Origin: Archangiaceae bacterium
GTDB taxonomy: Bacteria; Myxococcota; Myxococcia; Myxococcales; Myxococcaceae
DNA length: 64,000 nucleotides
NCBI GenBank assembly: GCA_016714225.1
Contig: JADJNS010000006.1
Coordinates: forward strand, 588,916-652,915
Direction of reading: 5' to 3'
Position 1 is the stretch's first letter, and the number at the start of each line of letters is the position of its first letter. The notes below the pieces were generated by a model. That model saw only the letters and a program-made list of their open reading frames with translations, made no database searches and had not been told where the DNA came from. This document shows positions 24,904 through 35,283 of this stretch, piece by piece. A program made the position numbers and the translations under genes.

Positions 24904-27900
24904 GAGCGCTCGATGAGGCGCGAGAGGTCGATGGCCCGGGCGCCCGGCGAGTCGAGCGAGGGCTGCTGCGCGGGCAGCTGCTCGGGGGCGAGGTAGTCGA
25001 GCGGGCGGCAGGTGACCACCAGCACCTGGGTCTGGGCGGCGACCTCGCGCAGCACCTGGCCGAACCAGTCGAGCCGGGCGAGGTCGGTGTGCACCAGCTG
25101 GTCGTCGAGCACCAGCGCGCTGCCCAGCTGGCTGGCGATGGCCAGACGCACCAGGGTGGCGAGCTGATCACGGGTGCCCTCGGAGAGCGCGGCGAGCACC
25201 TCGGCGCCTTCGACTCCGGGCACCTCTACCGCCTCGGTGCTCAGGTCGGGGCTCAGCGTGATGGCGCGGTAGCGGCCGTGGGTGAGGGCGCTGAAGCGCG
25301 CGGCCACCGGGCCGGCCAGCGCCTTGCCCAGGTGCGCGCTCTCGGTGCTCTCGGCCTCGCGCAGCGCGTCGCGGAGCAGCCTCCACGAGTCGGCGTCGGT
25401 GAGCAGCTCGCGCTCGCGCACCCGCGCGGCGGCCAGCGCCTCGTCGAGCTGGGCCTGCCGCTCTCTGGCCATCGGCCCGGCCAGCGAGGTGAGCGCCCCG
25501 TCGGCCTTGTTGAAGTCGGCGGTGACCTCGTCGAGCTGCGCCTGCACCTGCAGCAGCCCGGCCTGGGCGGCGGCGAGCTCGACCGGCGCCGAGGCCTCGA
25601 GGCGGCGGCGCTGCTCGGGCGAGACCGCCTCGGCCAGCGCCTGGGCCTCGCCGGCCTTGCCGTGCGCGGCGGCCTGCGCGCGCTCATGCTCGGCTTGAGC
25701 CACCTGAAGCCGCTCGCGTGCCTCGGCGAGCTGGGGGGCGGTGCGGTCTTCCTCCCGCTCGGACGCCGGCGCGCCATCGGCGGCCCGCAGCTCGGCGAGC
25801 TGGGAGGAGATCTGCTGCGGAGTGAGCCCGCCCAGCGCCGCGCGCAGCGCCGGCAGCGCCTCGCCGGCCTTCGCCTCGCGCTGCTTCGCGTCGTCGAGCC
25901 TCCACCCGGCTTCGAGCAGCTTCGCGTCGAGCTCGGCCAGCGCGCGCCGAGCGACCTCGACCGCGGCCGTGGTCTTCACCTTCATCTCTTCGACCTGCTT
26001 TTCCCACCCGGCGCCGGCGCGCCGGTGCAGGTCTGCGAGCACTGCCCGGTCGATGTCGCCGATGCGGGCCTCGCGCTCGTCGAGCTCGGCCTTCGAGACC
26101 GAGCCCTGGCTTCGCAGCAGGGCGGCGCGCGAGGCCGCGGCCTCGGCAGCGGCGCGCGCGGTGGCCGCGGCGGCCCGCGCCTGAGCGGCGACGGTGGTGG
26201 AGCCGGCGAGCGCCTTCACCGCCGCCTGCAGGTCGGCCAGGCTGGCCACCTCGGCGCGCTCGAGCGCCGGCAGCATCTCTTCCTTCCACCGGCGGCGCAG
26301 CACCTCCGCGGCACGGCGCAGCTCCTTGGCGCCAGCGACGATCTCGACGTCGAGCAGGTCGCCGATGGTGAGCTGCACGCGGCGCTCGGCCTCGAGCTGC
26401 TGCTCCGTCTTGAGGCCGGCGAAGGCTTCGGGCGCGCCGTCGTCGGCGACCGCGTGCAGGGCGATGGGCCGCCGAGGGCGCACCGTGACGGTGAGGCCTC
26501 CTCCCAAGGCGGCCTCGGCGATCGCCTTGTCGTGGGCGAGCCGCTCGAGCTTCTGCAGCTGCTCCTCGCCGGGCAGCCGCGCGCGGCGCCGGGCGGCGTC
26601 GTCGAGCGCCTCTTTCGCGCGGGTGTCGTGCTGCTCGGCTTCGCGCAGGAGCGCCGCGGAATCTTCGGCGTGCTGCCCGGCCTGGGCCGCGGTCGTGGCC
26701 GCGGTCGTGGCCGCGTCGACCGCCTGCCGCCAGCGGCCATAGGCCACCACTGCCTCGGCGAGCGCGAGGTCGCCTTGCGCGCCCTTCAGCGCGGCGGCGG
26801 CCTTCTCTTTCGCGGCGGCGAGCTGCTCGCGCGCGCGGGTGGCGGCGGTGGCGTCGGTTCGCGCCTGCTCGAGCGCCACCTGGGCCTCGGTGGCGGCCTT
26901 CGCCGTGGCGGCCAGCGCCTCGAGCTCGGTCTCTTGCCGGGCCCGCTCGGCCGCGCGCGCCTGGGCCTGTGCTCGCAGCAGCTCGCGCTGCTGCCGCGCG
27001 TCGGTCGAGCCCGCCTGCTCGGCGCGCGAGAGGGCCAGGGCCGCCTCGTCGAGGGCGCGCTTCGCCGCCGCCGCCGCGGGCGGCGAGCTCTTGCGCCTGG
27101 GCGGCGGCCTCGCGGGCCTTCTTCAGGGCGGCGCCCGCCCGGGCCAGCTCGAGCCGGGCCTGCGCCGCCTCGAGCGCGTTGGCGAGCTCGGCGCGCCGCT
27201 CGCGCAGCATCGCCGCGCGCTGCTCGGCCTCGGAGGCGCCGGCGACCTGCTGCTCGAGCGCCTCGCGCTCGGCGGTGAGCCGCTTCACTGCGTCCGAGGC
27301 GGCGGTGAGGGCCGAGGTGCGGCCGGTCTTGCGCGAGCCCGACTCGTTGAAGAAGCGCTCGAACTCTGCCTGCGCGCGGTCGAGCACCTGCTTGAACAGC
27401 GGGTCTTGGGCCAGCGCCGAGAGCGCGCGGGTGAGCGAGAGCCGCCCCGACTCGGCGAGGTCGGCCACCAGGCTGGCCGAGAGAATCTCTTCGGGCGACC
27501 CCTGGCGTGCCAGCAGCGCGTTGGCGATGAAGCTCACGGGCATGCCCTTGGGGGCGCCCTTGCCGCCCGGAGACGGAATGCCCCAGGGGAGCAGGGTGCG
27601 CAGCTTCTCGTCGACGGCGCGCGCCTTCTCGGCGGGCAGCCAGGTGAGGCGATCTTTCGAGCTCCACAGCTGGGCGGTGCCGGGGCCGCCCCAGGTCTTC
27701 TTCACCCGCCAGTGCTTCCCCGCGTCGTCGCACAGCTCGAGGGTGACGGTGGGCCGCTGGTCGACCGACCAGGGGTGAAACGCGTCGCCCTCTCTCGAGG
27801 TGGCGGGCAGCAGCAGCACCGCGCGCAGCGCGTTCACCAGCGTGGACTTGCCGAGATCGTTGGGGCCGTAGAGCACGTTGAGCCCGGGGCCCAGCTCGAC

Positions 27901-27954
27901 CGTGGCGGCCTTCACGCCGGCGAACCACTCGACCTCGAGGCGCGTGAGGCGCAT
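24900..27954 (-). CDS. YhaN/SbcC-like coiled-coil AAA ATPase (frameshifted)
   Basis: The N-terminus has an SMC-type ATPase start: FAGVKAATVELGPGLNVLYG followed by Walker A G30-PNDLGK-S-T38. Long Ala/Glu/Arg-rich coiled coils follow. The C-terminus has the second ATPase half: LSEGTRDQLATLVRLA signature, Walker B-like SALVLDDQLVHTD and VLVVTCRPLDYLAPEQ. The frame is broken near 27080 (+ strand CCGCCGCCGCGGG); skipping one base restores QAQELAAR into KRALDEAALALSRAEQAG. The joined protein is about 1017 residues. Such ATPases pair with SbcD/YhaO-type nucleases in DNA end processing, and the gene overlaps the nuclease gene by 1 nt. It is distant from true SbcC because the zinc-hook motif (CxxC) is absent. 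Confidence 0.72.
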
Positions 27955-28844
27955 CAGCCCCTCACCCCTTCGCGCGCCGCCCGGAAGAGGTGAAACAGCG
28001 CCCGCTCGGCGGCCGGGCGCTGGTCGGGGTCGGCGGCGGCCTCTTGCAGGCGCCGCGCCGCGGCCTGGAGCACCGGCGGCAGCCCCTCGAGGCCGTGCCC
28101 CAGCGCGGCGACGTCGAGGCTCAGGCCCTCGCGATCGAGCTGCAGCACTCCGGCGCGGCCGTGGCGGGCCTCGGTGCCGGCCAGCTCTTGCAGCAGCGCC
28201 TCGGCCTCGTCGTACTGCTCGGCGCTCAGGCGCATCTCGACGGTGAGGCGCAGCACCCGGTTGCCGAGGTCGTGCCGGGCGGCGAGCGCGCGCAGCGCCG
28301 AGAGCTCGGCGACCCGCACCGTTTCCCAGTGCCAGTTGGCGACGCGGCGCTTGTCGACGGTGGCGCGCCGCTGCCGGTTGATCAGCACCAGGGCCACGTG
28401 GCCGGGGTCGACCTCGTCGAACGCGGTGGGCTCGGGAGTCCCCGGATAGATCGTCGGTGGCTGCTTTCGCTCGGGTGGAATGAAGCGGAACCCGTGCGTA
28501 TCGCCGATGGCCAGGTAGTCGAGGCCGCGATCGACGACCGCGTCCTTCGAGATCGGAAAGTTCGTCTGCGCGTCGGGTGATTGCCGGGCAGGAGAAACAC
28601 GGGCCGGCGCCACTGCTTCTTCAGGCGCGAGGCCACGAGGCCTCACGACTCGCGCCTGGCTGGGGTTCGTCGAAGAGATCACCCGCGCGCAGAGCACCGC
28701 GTCGACCTGATGTCGCTCGGCCTCGCTGAAGATGCGATCGATCACCTCGAGGCGGGCGCGCGAGAGCTTGATGCTGGCCTCTTCACTGAACGCGCGAAAG
28801 CGGCGGCCCAGGTGCCAGTCAGCCGTGTGCAAGAGCTTGAGCAC
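27954..28844 (-). pseudogene. SbcD/YhaO-like metallophosphoesterase, internally deleted
   Basis: From GTG 28844 the protein starts LKLLHTADWHLGRRFRAF, the first metal-binding motif (D-x-H) of Mre11/SbcD nucleases. The second motif GDLFD appears only in another frame (near 28675, where the current frame reads CARVISSTN), and the GNH motif (RRPVFLLPGNH) in a third. Sequence then jumps from GNH directly to QTNFPISKDAVVDRGLDYLAIGDTHGF, so roughly 80-100 residues that normally lie between are missing. The C-terminal part is intact to the TGA that overlaps the next ATG. At least two shifts plus a deletion make a functional product unlikely unless the assembly is wrong here. Confidence 0.68.
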
Positions 28845-28849
28845 GATGT

Positions 28850-31759
28850 CTGCGCAGCTCCAGGTGAGCTCGAACAGCGTCCACGTCGACGAGGCCTCGA
28901 GCGCGGGGCGAGTAGCGCCGTTTCTGAATGTGCCCGAGGTAGCGCTGGAAGGTGGCGTCGTCTCGCGCTGGAGCTTGTCGATGGGCCGTCGGCCAGGGCG
29001 GTGAGGGTCTCGTCTGGCCGTCTTGAGTTCGCGCGCTCGGCGGCAGTGCGGGCCTCGGCGCCGCTGGCCGCGGCCCACCTCGCCTGCGCCAGCTCGAGCT
29101 TCTCGGTGGCCAGCGCGCGGCGGCGGGTGAGCACCAGCAGCCGGTCGCCGAGGAAGCGGTGGGCCTGGGCCAGCGCGCTCTCGAAGCGCAGGTGCTCGGC
29201 CTGGTCGACCTCGCGCTGCAGCCCGAAGAGCAGCTCTTGGGTCGCGTCGTGCATCACCGGGTCGCCGAGCGCGGCGCGCGGGCCCCGCGCCTTCAGCTCG
29301 CTGCGCGAGGCGTCGGCGTGGGCGGGCTCGAGCACCCTGCCGTCTGCGAACGCGACCACGGGGAGCAGGAGCTCGACCCGCTCGAAGCCGTCGTAGCGAC
29401 CTTCACCAACCGCAGCCGGGTCCAACTGCTGCGCGGGGCCCAGCTTAGCCGGGCGGTGACGGCCCCACCCGGGCCTACTGGCGCGCGTCCGCGGCGACGG
29501 CGGCCACCACCAGCGGATGACCGAGGTGCAGGCTGAGGTGCCCGCGCCCGGGGCCAGACGCCACCGTCATGCCCCTGCACGTGCCGCGGGTGCCCGTCGG
29601 CGGTCGACTCTTCTGGGTGAACGGGGTGCCGCTTGGCACGCAGCAACCCCAGGACCTCGGCGAGATCGCGATCGAGCTCGGCGAGCGCCGGGCACCGCGT
29701 CACGACGCAGCCGGAACAGCCTGCTGCACGTCTCATCGAACTGCTCCTCGATGACGTTCGCGGTGCGCGAGCGGGTCTCTTCGAAGCGCTAGCGCTCCTC
29801 GGCGACCTTCTCGCGCAGCGCGCGGATCTCGGCGTTCACCTCTTCGATCGTGCGGGCCCGCTCGTAGATGCGCGCCAGCTCGGCTTCGAACTCGGCTCCC
29901 AGCGCGCTGACCAGCACGTCACCGCCCGGCCCAACCGGCCGATGGAGGATCTGATCGGACGCGCTGAGACGATGCCGAACAGCTCGAGCTTCTGGCTCAA
30001 GATGTCGAAGGTGAGCGCCTGGGCCTCGTTGTCCTTCGCGATGAAGTTGATGACGGTGACATCGTGCTGTTGCCCGTAGCGATGACACCGGCCGATGCGT
30101 TGCTCGATGCGCTGCGGGTTCCACGGCAGATCCCAGTTCACGACCGCGTTGCAGAACTGCAGGTTGAGGCCCTTCGCGCCAGCCTCGGTCGAGATGAAGA
30201 TTCGCGTGCGCGTGCGGAACTCGTGCACGAGCGCGAGCCGCATCGCGATGTCCTTGCTCGGCTGCGTCGCTTCTCCCGGCGGCACCTCGTGTTGCCAACG
30301 AACGAGCGCTTCGTGGGCGCGTGGGCCGTCGTTGGTGCCGCGGAAGATGGTGATGTCGTCGGGGCGAACCTGACCGCTCTCGATGAGCGCGTCTCTGAGG
30401 TACTCCTGCGTGACGAGCGACTCCGTAAAGATGACGAGCTTCGACGCGCCCTGCCCCGCCTTCGCGCGCGTGGCTACGAACTCGATGGCCTTGAGCAGTG
30501 AGCGGAACCGGCCGTCGTCGTGCACGAGCGCCTTCGCACGGGTGACGAAGGACTCGACGCGCGTCACCTCGGAGCTGACGTCGACCTTCTCGGCCGGAGC
30601 GGCGTAGTCGTCGTCTCCCAGCGCGCGCAGATCGTCGTCTTCGAGATCGGCGACGAGCGCGTCGCACCTCACGATCATCGTCGGTGTCGCCCGCAGCGAG
30701 GCGACGCGGCGCGCGCCGCCACGTGCTCGAGGCTGACGCGAGCGCGAGCGTCGACGAAGCCATGCGCCGGTGAAAGCCGAGCAACAGCAGCTTGCGGTGA
30801 CGGCCCTGGAACGCGCGAATGGTGGGCTCGAGCAGGTAGCGCGTGACGTCGTCGTAGAGCGAGCGCTCGGCGCTCGACATCGCGTACTCGAACAGCCGGG
30901 CCTGGCGGTCGACGAAGGGCTTCTCGAGAAACGCCTGGGCCTGGCGGCGCAGGGTGCGCTGCAGCACGGTCTTGAGGCGCTCGCGCAGCTCGTCTTCCTG
31001 CCCGGGCTGGAGCTGGCGGTCGTCGGCGCCGCAGAACACCTCGCGGAAGGTGGGCAGGTCGCCCAGCAGCGTGCCGAGGGGGTCGACGTACTGCACCAGC
31101 CCCCACAGCTCGGCGAGGTTGTTCTGAATCGGGGTGGCGGTGAGCAGCAGCACCGGGGTGCGCGCGGCCTGCAGCACGTCGCGCAGCCGGCCGGCGGTGC
31201 GCGCGACTTCGGAGCCCGCGTCGTAGAGGCCGTCTGGGGCGTAGCGCTGGTAGAGGCCGGCGAAGTCCTCGTGGGCCTCGTCGATGACGCAGAGGTCGAA
31301 GGGCGGGGCGGCCATCAGCGCCGAGTGGCCGCGCGGGCCCCCGGCGGCCTCGCGGTTGATGAGGAAGACGCCGTCGCCGTCGAGGTCGGCCCGGGGCCAG
31401 GCCTCGCGCGCCTCGAGGTCGAAGAGCTGAAAGAGCTCTTGTTTCCACTGGCCGAGCAGCGACTTCGGCGCGACCAGCAAAATGCGCCGGGCGCCTTCGG
31501 CGAGCAGCTGGGCGATGACCAGGCCGGCCTCGATGGTCTTCCCCAGGCCCACCTCGTCGGCGAGAATGCAGCCGCCCTCGCGCACACACTGGAGCGCGAA
31601 GATGACCGCTTCGATCTGGTGGGGGTTGGGGTCGATGCGGGCCGAGCGCTGGGGCGCGGCGTAGCGGCGCTGCTCGTCGGCCCGGCGCAGGCGCACCAGC
31701 TCTTCCGCCTGGTAGCGGCGCTGGGCGGGGTGCAGCGTTTCGGGCCATCGCGGGGTCAC
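28850..31759 (-). pseudogene. SNF2/RapA-type helicase, multiply disrupted
   Basis: The start at 31759 gives TPRWPETLHPAQRRYQAEEL and a good helicase core: EVGLGKTIEAGLVIAQLL (Walker A), CVIDEAHEDFAG (motif II), LLTATPIQNNLAELWGLVQY (motif III). Two shifts near 30690-30740 move to the frame with KLVIFTESLVTQEYLRDALI, ISTEAGAKGLNLQFCNAVVN and the motif VI region QRIEQRIGRCHRYGQQ; another shift near 29955 returns to the first frame, which meets an in-frame TAG near 29790 (ER, stop, RFEETRSRTANVIEEQFDE). Further shifts follow to about 28850; the exact end is unclear. In a whole protein these parts would make a Swi2/Snf2 translocase of roughly 950 residues. It heads the YhaO/YhaN-like group. Confidence 0.68.
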
Positions 31760-31838
31760 GGGGAAGGGCGGGTTCTACCGCGTGGTGTGGGGGGTGACGA
31801 TCAGCTTCCCCGCGGGTGTCGGGCGGTCTCGAACGGCC

Positions 31839-31868
31839 GTCCACGTCCACGTCCACGTCCACGTCCAC
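31839..31868. repeat. GTCCAC hexamer tandem repeat (5 copies)
   Basis: Five perfect GTCCAC units at 31839-31868, preceded by GGCC and followed by GAAAAAGC, in the 200-bp gap between the divergent helicase and FBP genes. The same frame (GGCCGTCCAC, hexamers, GA, A-rich, GC) recurs at 49229 next to marR, so this is a dispersed intergenic element rather than chance. Confidence 0.75.
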
Positions 31869-31959
31869 GAAAAAGCATTGGATCCACTCGTGGTCGGCTT
31901 TTCCGGGCCCGGTGCCCGGCACTCGGCGGCACCCCTCGAGCTCGATTAGAATCATCATC

Positions 31960-32427
31960 GTGTTCAAGCTCCAGAGCGAAGCCGAACTGGTGGCGACCTT
32001 TCGACCGAAAGATCGGCCCACCATCGAGGTGCCGAAGGAACTGAGCTTTCCCCTCCTGGTGCGCGACTATGTGTCGTGGCTGCACCCCGCAGGCGGGTGG
32101 GCGTTCATGGTGTTCGCGGTGCCGGGCGGGGTGCCCACCGGCATCGTGTTCGACACCAACCCGGGCGGTGACATCGCGGTGCCGGTGATGTGCGACTGGT
32201 GCCATCACTCGGGGGTGGGCACCGAGGTCGGGCTGCTCACCGCGCGCCTCAACGCGAGAAAGCGGGTCGGCATTCGGGTGTGCTCCGACCTGAGCTGCAA
32301 GCAGAAGCTCGAAGACGAGGCCAACCGCACCGGGCGCAGCGTGCTGCCGGCGATGCAGAAGCTGATGGCGCGCGTGGCACGGTTCGCCACCGAGGCGCTG
32401 AAGATCGACCTGCAGCGAACGCCGTGA
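31960..32427 (+). CDS. FBP-type zinc-finger protein (elongation factor G-binding-like)
   Basis: GTG at 31960 is the best start (VFKLQSEAELVATFRPKDR); the upstream extension would read through the hexamer repeat. The 155-residue product has the treble-clef zinc-finger of FBP/EF-G-binding C-terminal domains: CDWCHH, then GLLTARLNARKRVGIRVCSDLSC, giving four cysteines in two pairs. In Gram-positive FusB/FBP proteins this domain binds elongation factor G; in other bacteria the function is unproven. It ends 4 nt before the convergent lysR stop. Confidence 0.8.
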   Translation: MFKLQSEAELVATFRPKDRPTIEVPKELSFPLLVRDYVSWLHPAGGWAFMVFAVPGGVPTGIVFDTNPGGDIAVPVMCDWCHHSGVGTEVGLLTARLNARKRVGIRVCSDLSCKQKLEDEANRTGRSVLPAMQKLMARVARFATEALKIDLQRTP

Positions 32428-32431
32428 GCTC

Positions 32432-33328
32432 TCAGGGCGGCACCCAGCCCGGTACGCCGGGCAGCTCTCTCTTGAGGTAGGCGAGAAAGGCGCGCAGGCG
32501 CTGCGGTATCGGCCGCACCGGCAGCATCACCGCGAAGGTGGGCAGCGGCCTGCTGAACGCGCCCGGCACCAGCTCGACCAGGTCGCCGCGCTCGAGGTCT
32601 TCGTGCACCACGAAGCGCGCCACCAGCACCGGGCCGTGGTCGCCCAGCGCCAGCTGGCGCAGCCCGAGCGAGCTGTTCATGTCGACCGCGGTGTTCTTGC
32701 GAATCACCACCGGCCCGCCGGGCCCTTCGAGGCGCTCGGTCGGGGCGCTGTCGTAGGTCGACACCGGCACGTTCTGCAGCGCGGCCAGGGTGCGCACCCG
32801 GGGGTGCTCTCTCGCCCAGCGCGTCGAGGCCACCACGGTGAAGCCGTAGGCGCCCAGCGGGGTGGCGATGAGGTCGGGGTTGCCCACGCCTCCGATGCGC
32901 ACCGCGAGGTCGACCCGGTCTTGCACCAGGTCGACGCGGCGGTCGGTGGCCTCGAGATGAAAGCTCACCTCGGGGTGCAGCCTTTGAAACCGCGCGGCGA
33001 TGGGGGTGAGCACGCACAGCCCGAAGGTCACCGCGGTGTTGACGCGAATCGGCCCGGCGATGCGGTCGGGGCCGGGGCGCAGCTCGAGCTTCAGCGCGTC
33101 GAGCTCGCCCAGCCACTTCTTGCCGTGCTGGTACCAGGCCAGCCCGGTGGGGGTGGGCACCACGTGGCGGGTGTTGCGGTTGAGCAGCCGCGCACCCACC
33201 GCGGTCTCGAGCGCGCGCAGCCGCTTGCTCACCGTGGGCTGGGTGGTGCTCGCGTCGCGCGCCGCCGCCGAGAGGCTGCCGGTCTCGATGATGCGCACGA
33301 AGAGTCGCAGGTCGTCGATGCGGTCCAT
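32432..33328 (-). CDS. LysR family transcriptional regulator
   Basis: A 298-residue LysR protein. Residues 1-60 are the winged helix-turn-helix (DLRLFVRIIETGSLSAAARD, TQPTVSKRLRALETAVGARL); residues 90-290 are the substrate-binding domain (IRVNTAVTFGLCVLTPIAARF and DRRVDLVQDRVDLAVRIGG). Of the known subgroups it resembles the DsdC/AaeR-like regulators that act near oxidoreductase or transporter genes; no effector can be guessed. A 23-bp palindrome sits 3 bp upstream of its start, consistent with autoregulation, and the divergent partner is a 35-residue membrane peptide. Confidence 0.9.
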   Translation of the reverse strand: MDRIDDLRLFVRIIETGSLSAAARDASTTQPTVSKRLRALETAVGARLLNRNTRHVVPTPTGLAWYQHGKKWLGELDALKLELRPGPDRIAGPIRVNTAVTFGLCVLTPIAARFQRLHPEVSFHLEATDRRVDLVQDRVDLAVRIGGVGNPDLIATPLGAYGFTVVASTRWAREHPRVRTLAALQNVPVSTYDSAPTERLEGPGGPVVIRKNTAVDMNSSLGLRQLALGDHGPVLVARFVVHEDLERGDLVELVPGAFSRPLPTFAVMLPVRPIPQRLRAFLAYLKRELPGVPGWVPP

Positions 33329-33330
33329 TC

Positions 33331-33353
33331 ACTCATTCCACCATGGAATGAGT
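33331..33353. promoter_or_regulatory. Probable LysR operator
   Basis: ACTCATTCC at 33331-33339, a 5-nt spacer, and GGAATGAGT at 33345-33353: a perfect 9-bp inverted repeat of the T-N11-A type that LysR proteins bind. It lies directly upstream of the lysR ATG (33328) and 73 bp before the divergent small gene. Confidence 0.72.
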
Positions 33354-33425
33354 CTTCTGCGCCCGCCGTGTCTACCGGGGGCGGGTGCCCCACGGCATCT
33401 TCATCGGCAGGAAAGAGAGGCCGTC

Positions 33426-33533
33426 ATGATGCGCTTCAATGAGCCCGAGACGCCGTGGGGAGTGGGGTTCGCGTTGCTGCTCTGGGCTGCGTTCACCGTG
33501 GCTGCGGTGAGCCACTTCGCTCACTGGTTTTGA
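33426..33533 (+). CDS. 35-residue predicted single-pass membrane peptide
   Basis: MMRFNEPETPWGVGFALLLW, one hydrophobic segment (about residues 13-29), and a His/Phe-rich end (HFAHWF). AGAGAGG lies about 6 nt before the ATG. It diverges from lysR and has the operator in its upstream region, so it may be the controlled gene. No family is recognised. Very small genes like this are often missed. Confidence 0.5.
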   Translation: MMRFNEPETPWGVGFALLLWAAFTVAAVSHFAHWF

Positions 33534-33610
33534 AAGCCGAGCAAAATCAGCGGGGCAGCACTCGGCTCGCGCGGGGTGGCGCGCGCCGAAATCATGGCCA
33601 TGGTGAAGGC

Positions 33611-33925
33611 ATGAACCCCAGGCAAGACATCGAAGCAGTTCGCTCCGAGGCGCTGGGCCTTCACAAGAGGCTCATCGACGCGGCGCGCATGAAGTACGAG
33701 GCGCGCCACGGCGTCGTGCAGCCCGGCGAGATGCTTCGCCTGGTGGCCTTCGACCCCGAGTTTTCGTGGCTGCGGCCGCTCACCCGGCTGATTCTCGACA
33801 TCGACGAGCGGCTCGAGAAAGAGACGCCGGTCACCGAGGCCGACGCAGCGCAGGTTCGCGCCGAGGTCGAGCAGGTCTTCGGCGCCGCGCAAGGCGAGCA
33901 GCAGGCGCCGATGGCGATGGCGTGA
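33611..33925 (+). CDS. Conserved hypothetical protein (YEARHG/WLRPL motif)
   Basis: A 104-residue soluble protein from ATG 33611. Features are a helix with LHKRLIDAARMKYEARHGVV, then LRLVAFDPEFSWLRPLTRLI and DIDERLEKE, and an Ala/Gln-rich tail. The YEARHG and FxWLRPL strings recall an uncharacterised proteobacterial family that I cannot name. No signal peptide or metal motif. It stands alone between the small membrane peptide and the racemase-like gene. Confidence 0.65.
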   Translation: MNPRQDIEAVRSEALGLHKRLIDAARMKYEARHGVVQPGEMLRLVAFDPEFSWLRPLTRLILDIDERLEKETPVTEADAAQVRAEVEQVFGAAQGEQQAPMAMA

Positions 33926-34045
33926 TGCTGAAGAGACCCTGAGCCGAGCGCGCCAGAGGGTCGATTTTCGAGGCCTTGGGGCTCAGGGGTGAACAGTGCT
34001 CGGCATGAGCAGCGCGTGGCGCGGCGTAAAGTAGAGTCTCTTTCC

Positions 34046-35276
34046 GTGCCGCGCTACCGCTTCACACGCAGAGGGCTGATCGCCGTCGGCGGGGTGGCGG
34101 GAGCGCTCGCGGTGGGCGCGCGGCGCGCGATGGCCCCGAGCAGCGGGCCCCACGATGCGTATTTCTCGTCGCTCAACGCTGCGGTGAAGTCGCTGGGCGT
34201 ACCGGCGATGGTGGTCGATCTCGCGCGGCTGAAGGCCAACGCGGCGTCGATTCGCGAGCGGGTGAAGGCGGCGAGGCTGGGCCTGCGCCTGGTGGTGAAG
34301 TCGCTGCCGTCGCTGCCGCTGCTCGACGCGCTCGAGGCCGGCACCCGGCGGTACATGGCGTTCAACACCTCGATGCTCGCTGCGCTGTGGGCAAGAGACC
34401 CGGGCGCCGACGTGCTGTTGGGCAAGCCGATGCCCATCTCGGCGGTGCGCGCGCTGCAGGCCGGCGGCGTGAAGCCGGGTGAGAATACCCAGTGGCTCAT
34501 CGACACCCGCGAGCGCCTGCTGGAATACGACACCTTCGCGCGACCAGGGGCTCGCCCTCAAGGTCTCGCTCGAGGTCGACGTGGGCCTGCACCGCGGAGG
34601 CTTCGCCGTCGACCAGCTGGGAGAGATCTGCCGCGCGCTCAGGGGCCACCCGCGGCTGAGCCTCGCCGGGCTGATGGGCTACGACGCGCACGTCGGGCAC
34701 ACCCCGCTGCCGCTGCGAGGCCGCGCCTGGCAGCAGGTGCAGCAGCGGTACCAGGCGGCGCTCGACGCGGTGACGGCGGCGGGGTTCGACGCGCGAGCGC
34801 TCACCTTGAACAGCGGCGGCTCGCTCACCTTCACCCGGCACCTCGAGGGCACGGTGGCCAACGAGGTGGCGGTGGGCTCGGCGTTCGTGTCGCCCTCTGA
34901 CTTCGATCAAGAGCCGCTGCTGCCGGCAGCGTTCATCGCCGCGCCGGTGCTCAAGCGGGTCGACCCGCAGATTCCCGGCCTCGAGGCGCTCTCGGGGCTG
35001 ACCCGCTTCGTCACCCCCGACACCTCGCGCGGGGTGTTCGTGTTCGGCGGCAACTGGCTTGCCCGGCCGGTGAGCCCGCCCGACCTGCAGTACAGCGGGC
35101 TGTACGGCCGCTCGAGCAACCAGGAGCTGCTGGTGGCCGGGCCGAAGCTCGAGGTCGCGGTGGGCGACTGCGTGTTCTTTCGCCCCACCCAGAGCGAGGC
35201 GGTGCTCAACGCCTTCGGCGAGCTGGTGGTGGTCGACGGCGGCGCGGTGACCGCCCGCTGGCCGGTCTTGAGCTGA
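34046..35276 (+). CDS. Tat-exported alanine racemase/D-threonine aldolase-like PLP enzyme (frameshifted)
   Basis: GTG 34046 gives PRYRFTRRGLIAVGGVAGAL, a twin-arginine signal. The mature enzyme begins VPAMVVDLARLKANAASIRE and RLVVKSLPSLPLLDAL, the alanine-racemase N-terminal fold with its PLP lysine in VVKS. The frame is lost at about 34541 (GCGCG followed by ACCAGGGG); skipping one base joins LLEYDTFA to DQGLALKVSLEVDVGLHRGG and the rest of the barrel, LTLNSGGSLTF and the second domain (NEVAVGSAFVSPSDF, VGDCVFFRPTQSEAVL) typical of D-serine dehydratase/D-threonine aldolase-like proteins. Joined length is about 409. A periplasmic D-amino-acid enzyme is inferred. Confidence 0.75.
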
Positions 35277-35283
35277 GCCTCTC

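Noticed and set aside
22190..25171. A 990-codon minus-strand frame covering the membrane protein and an rSAM
   Set aside because: The real membrane-protein frame in the same region shows a signal peptide and hydrophobic helices; this frame is Arg/Pro-rich and crosses a real + strand gene.
31839..31868. A CRISPR array
   Set aside because: The units are 6-bp perfect tandem copies with no spacers.
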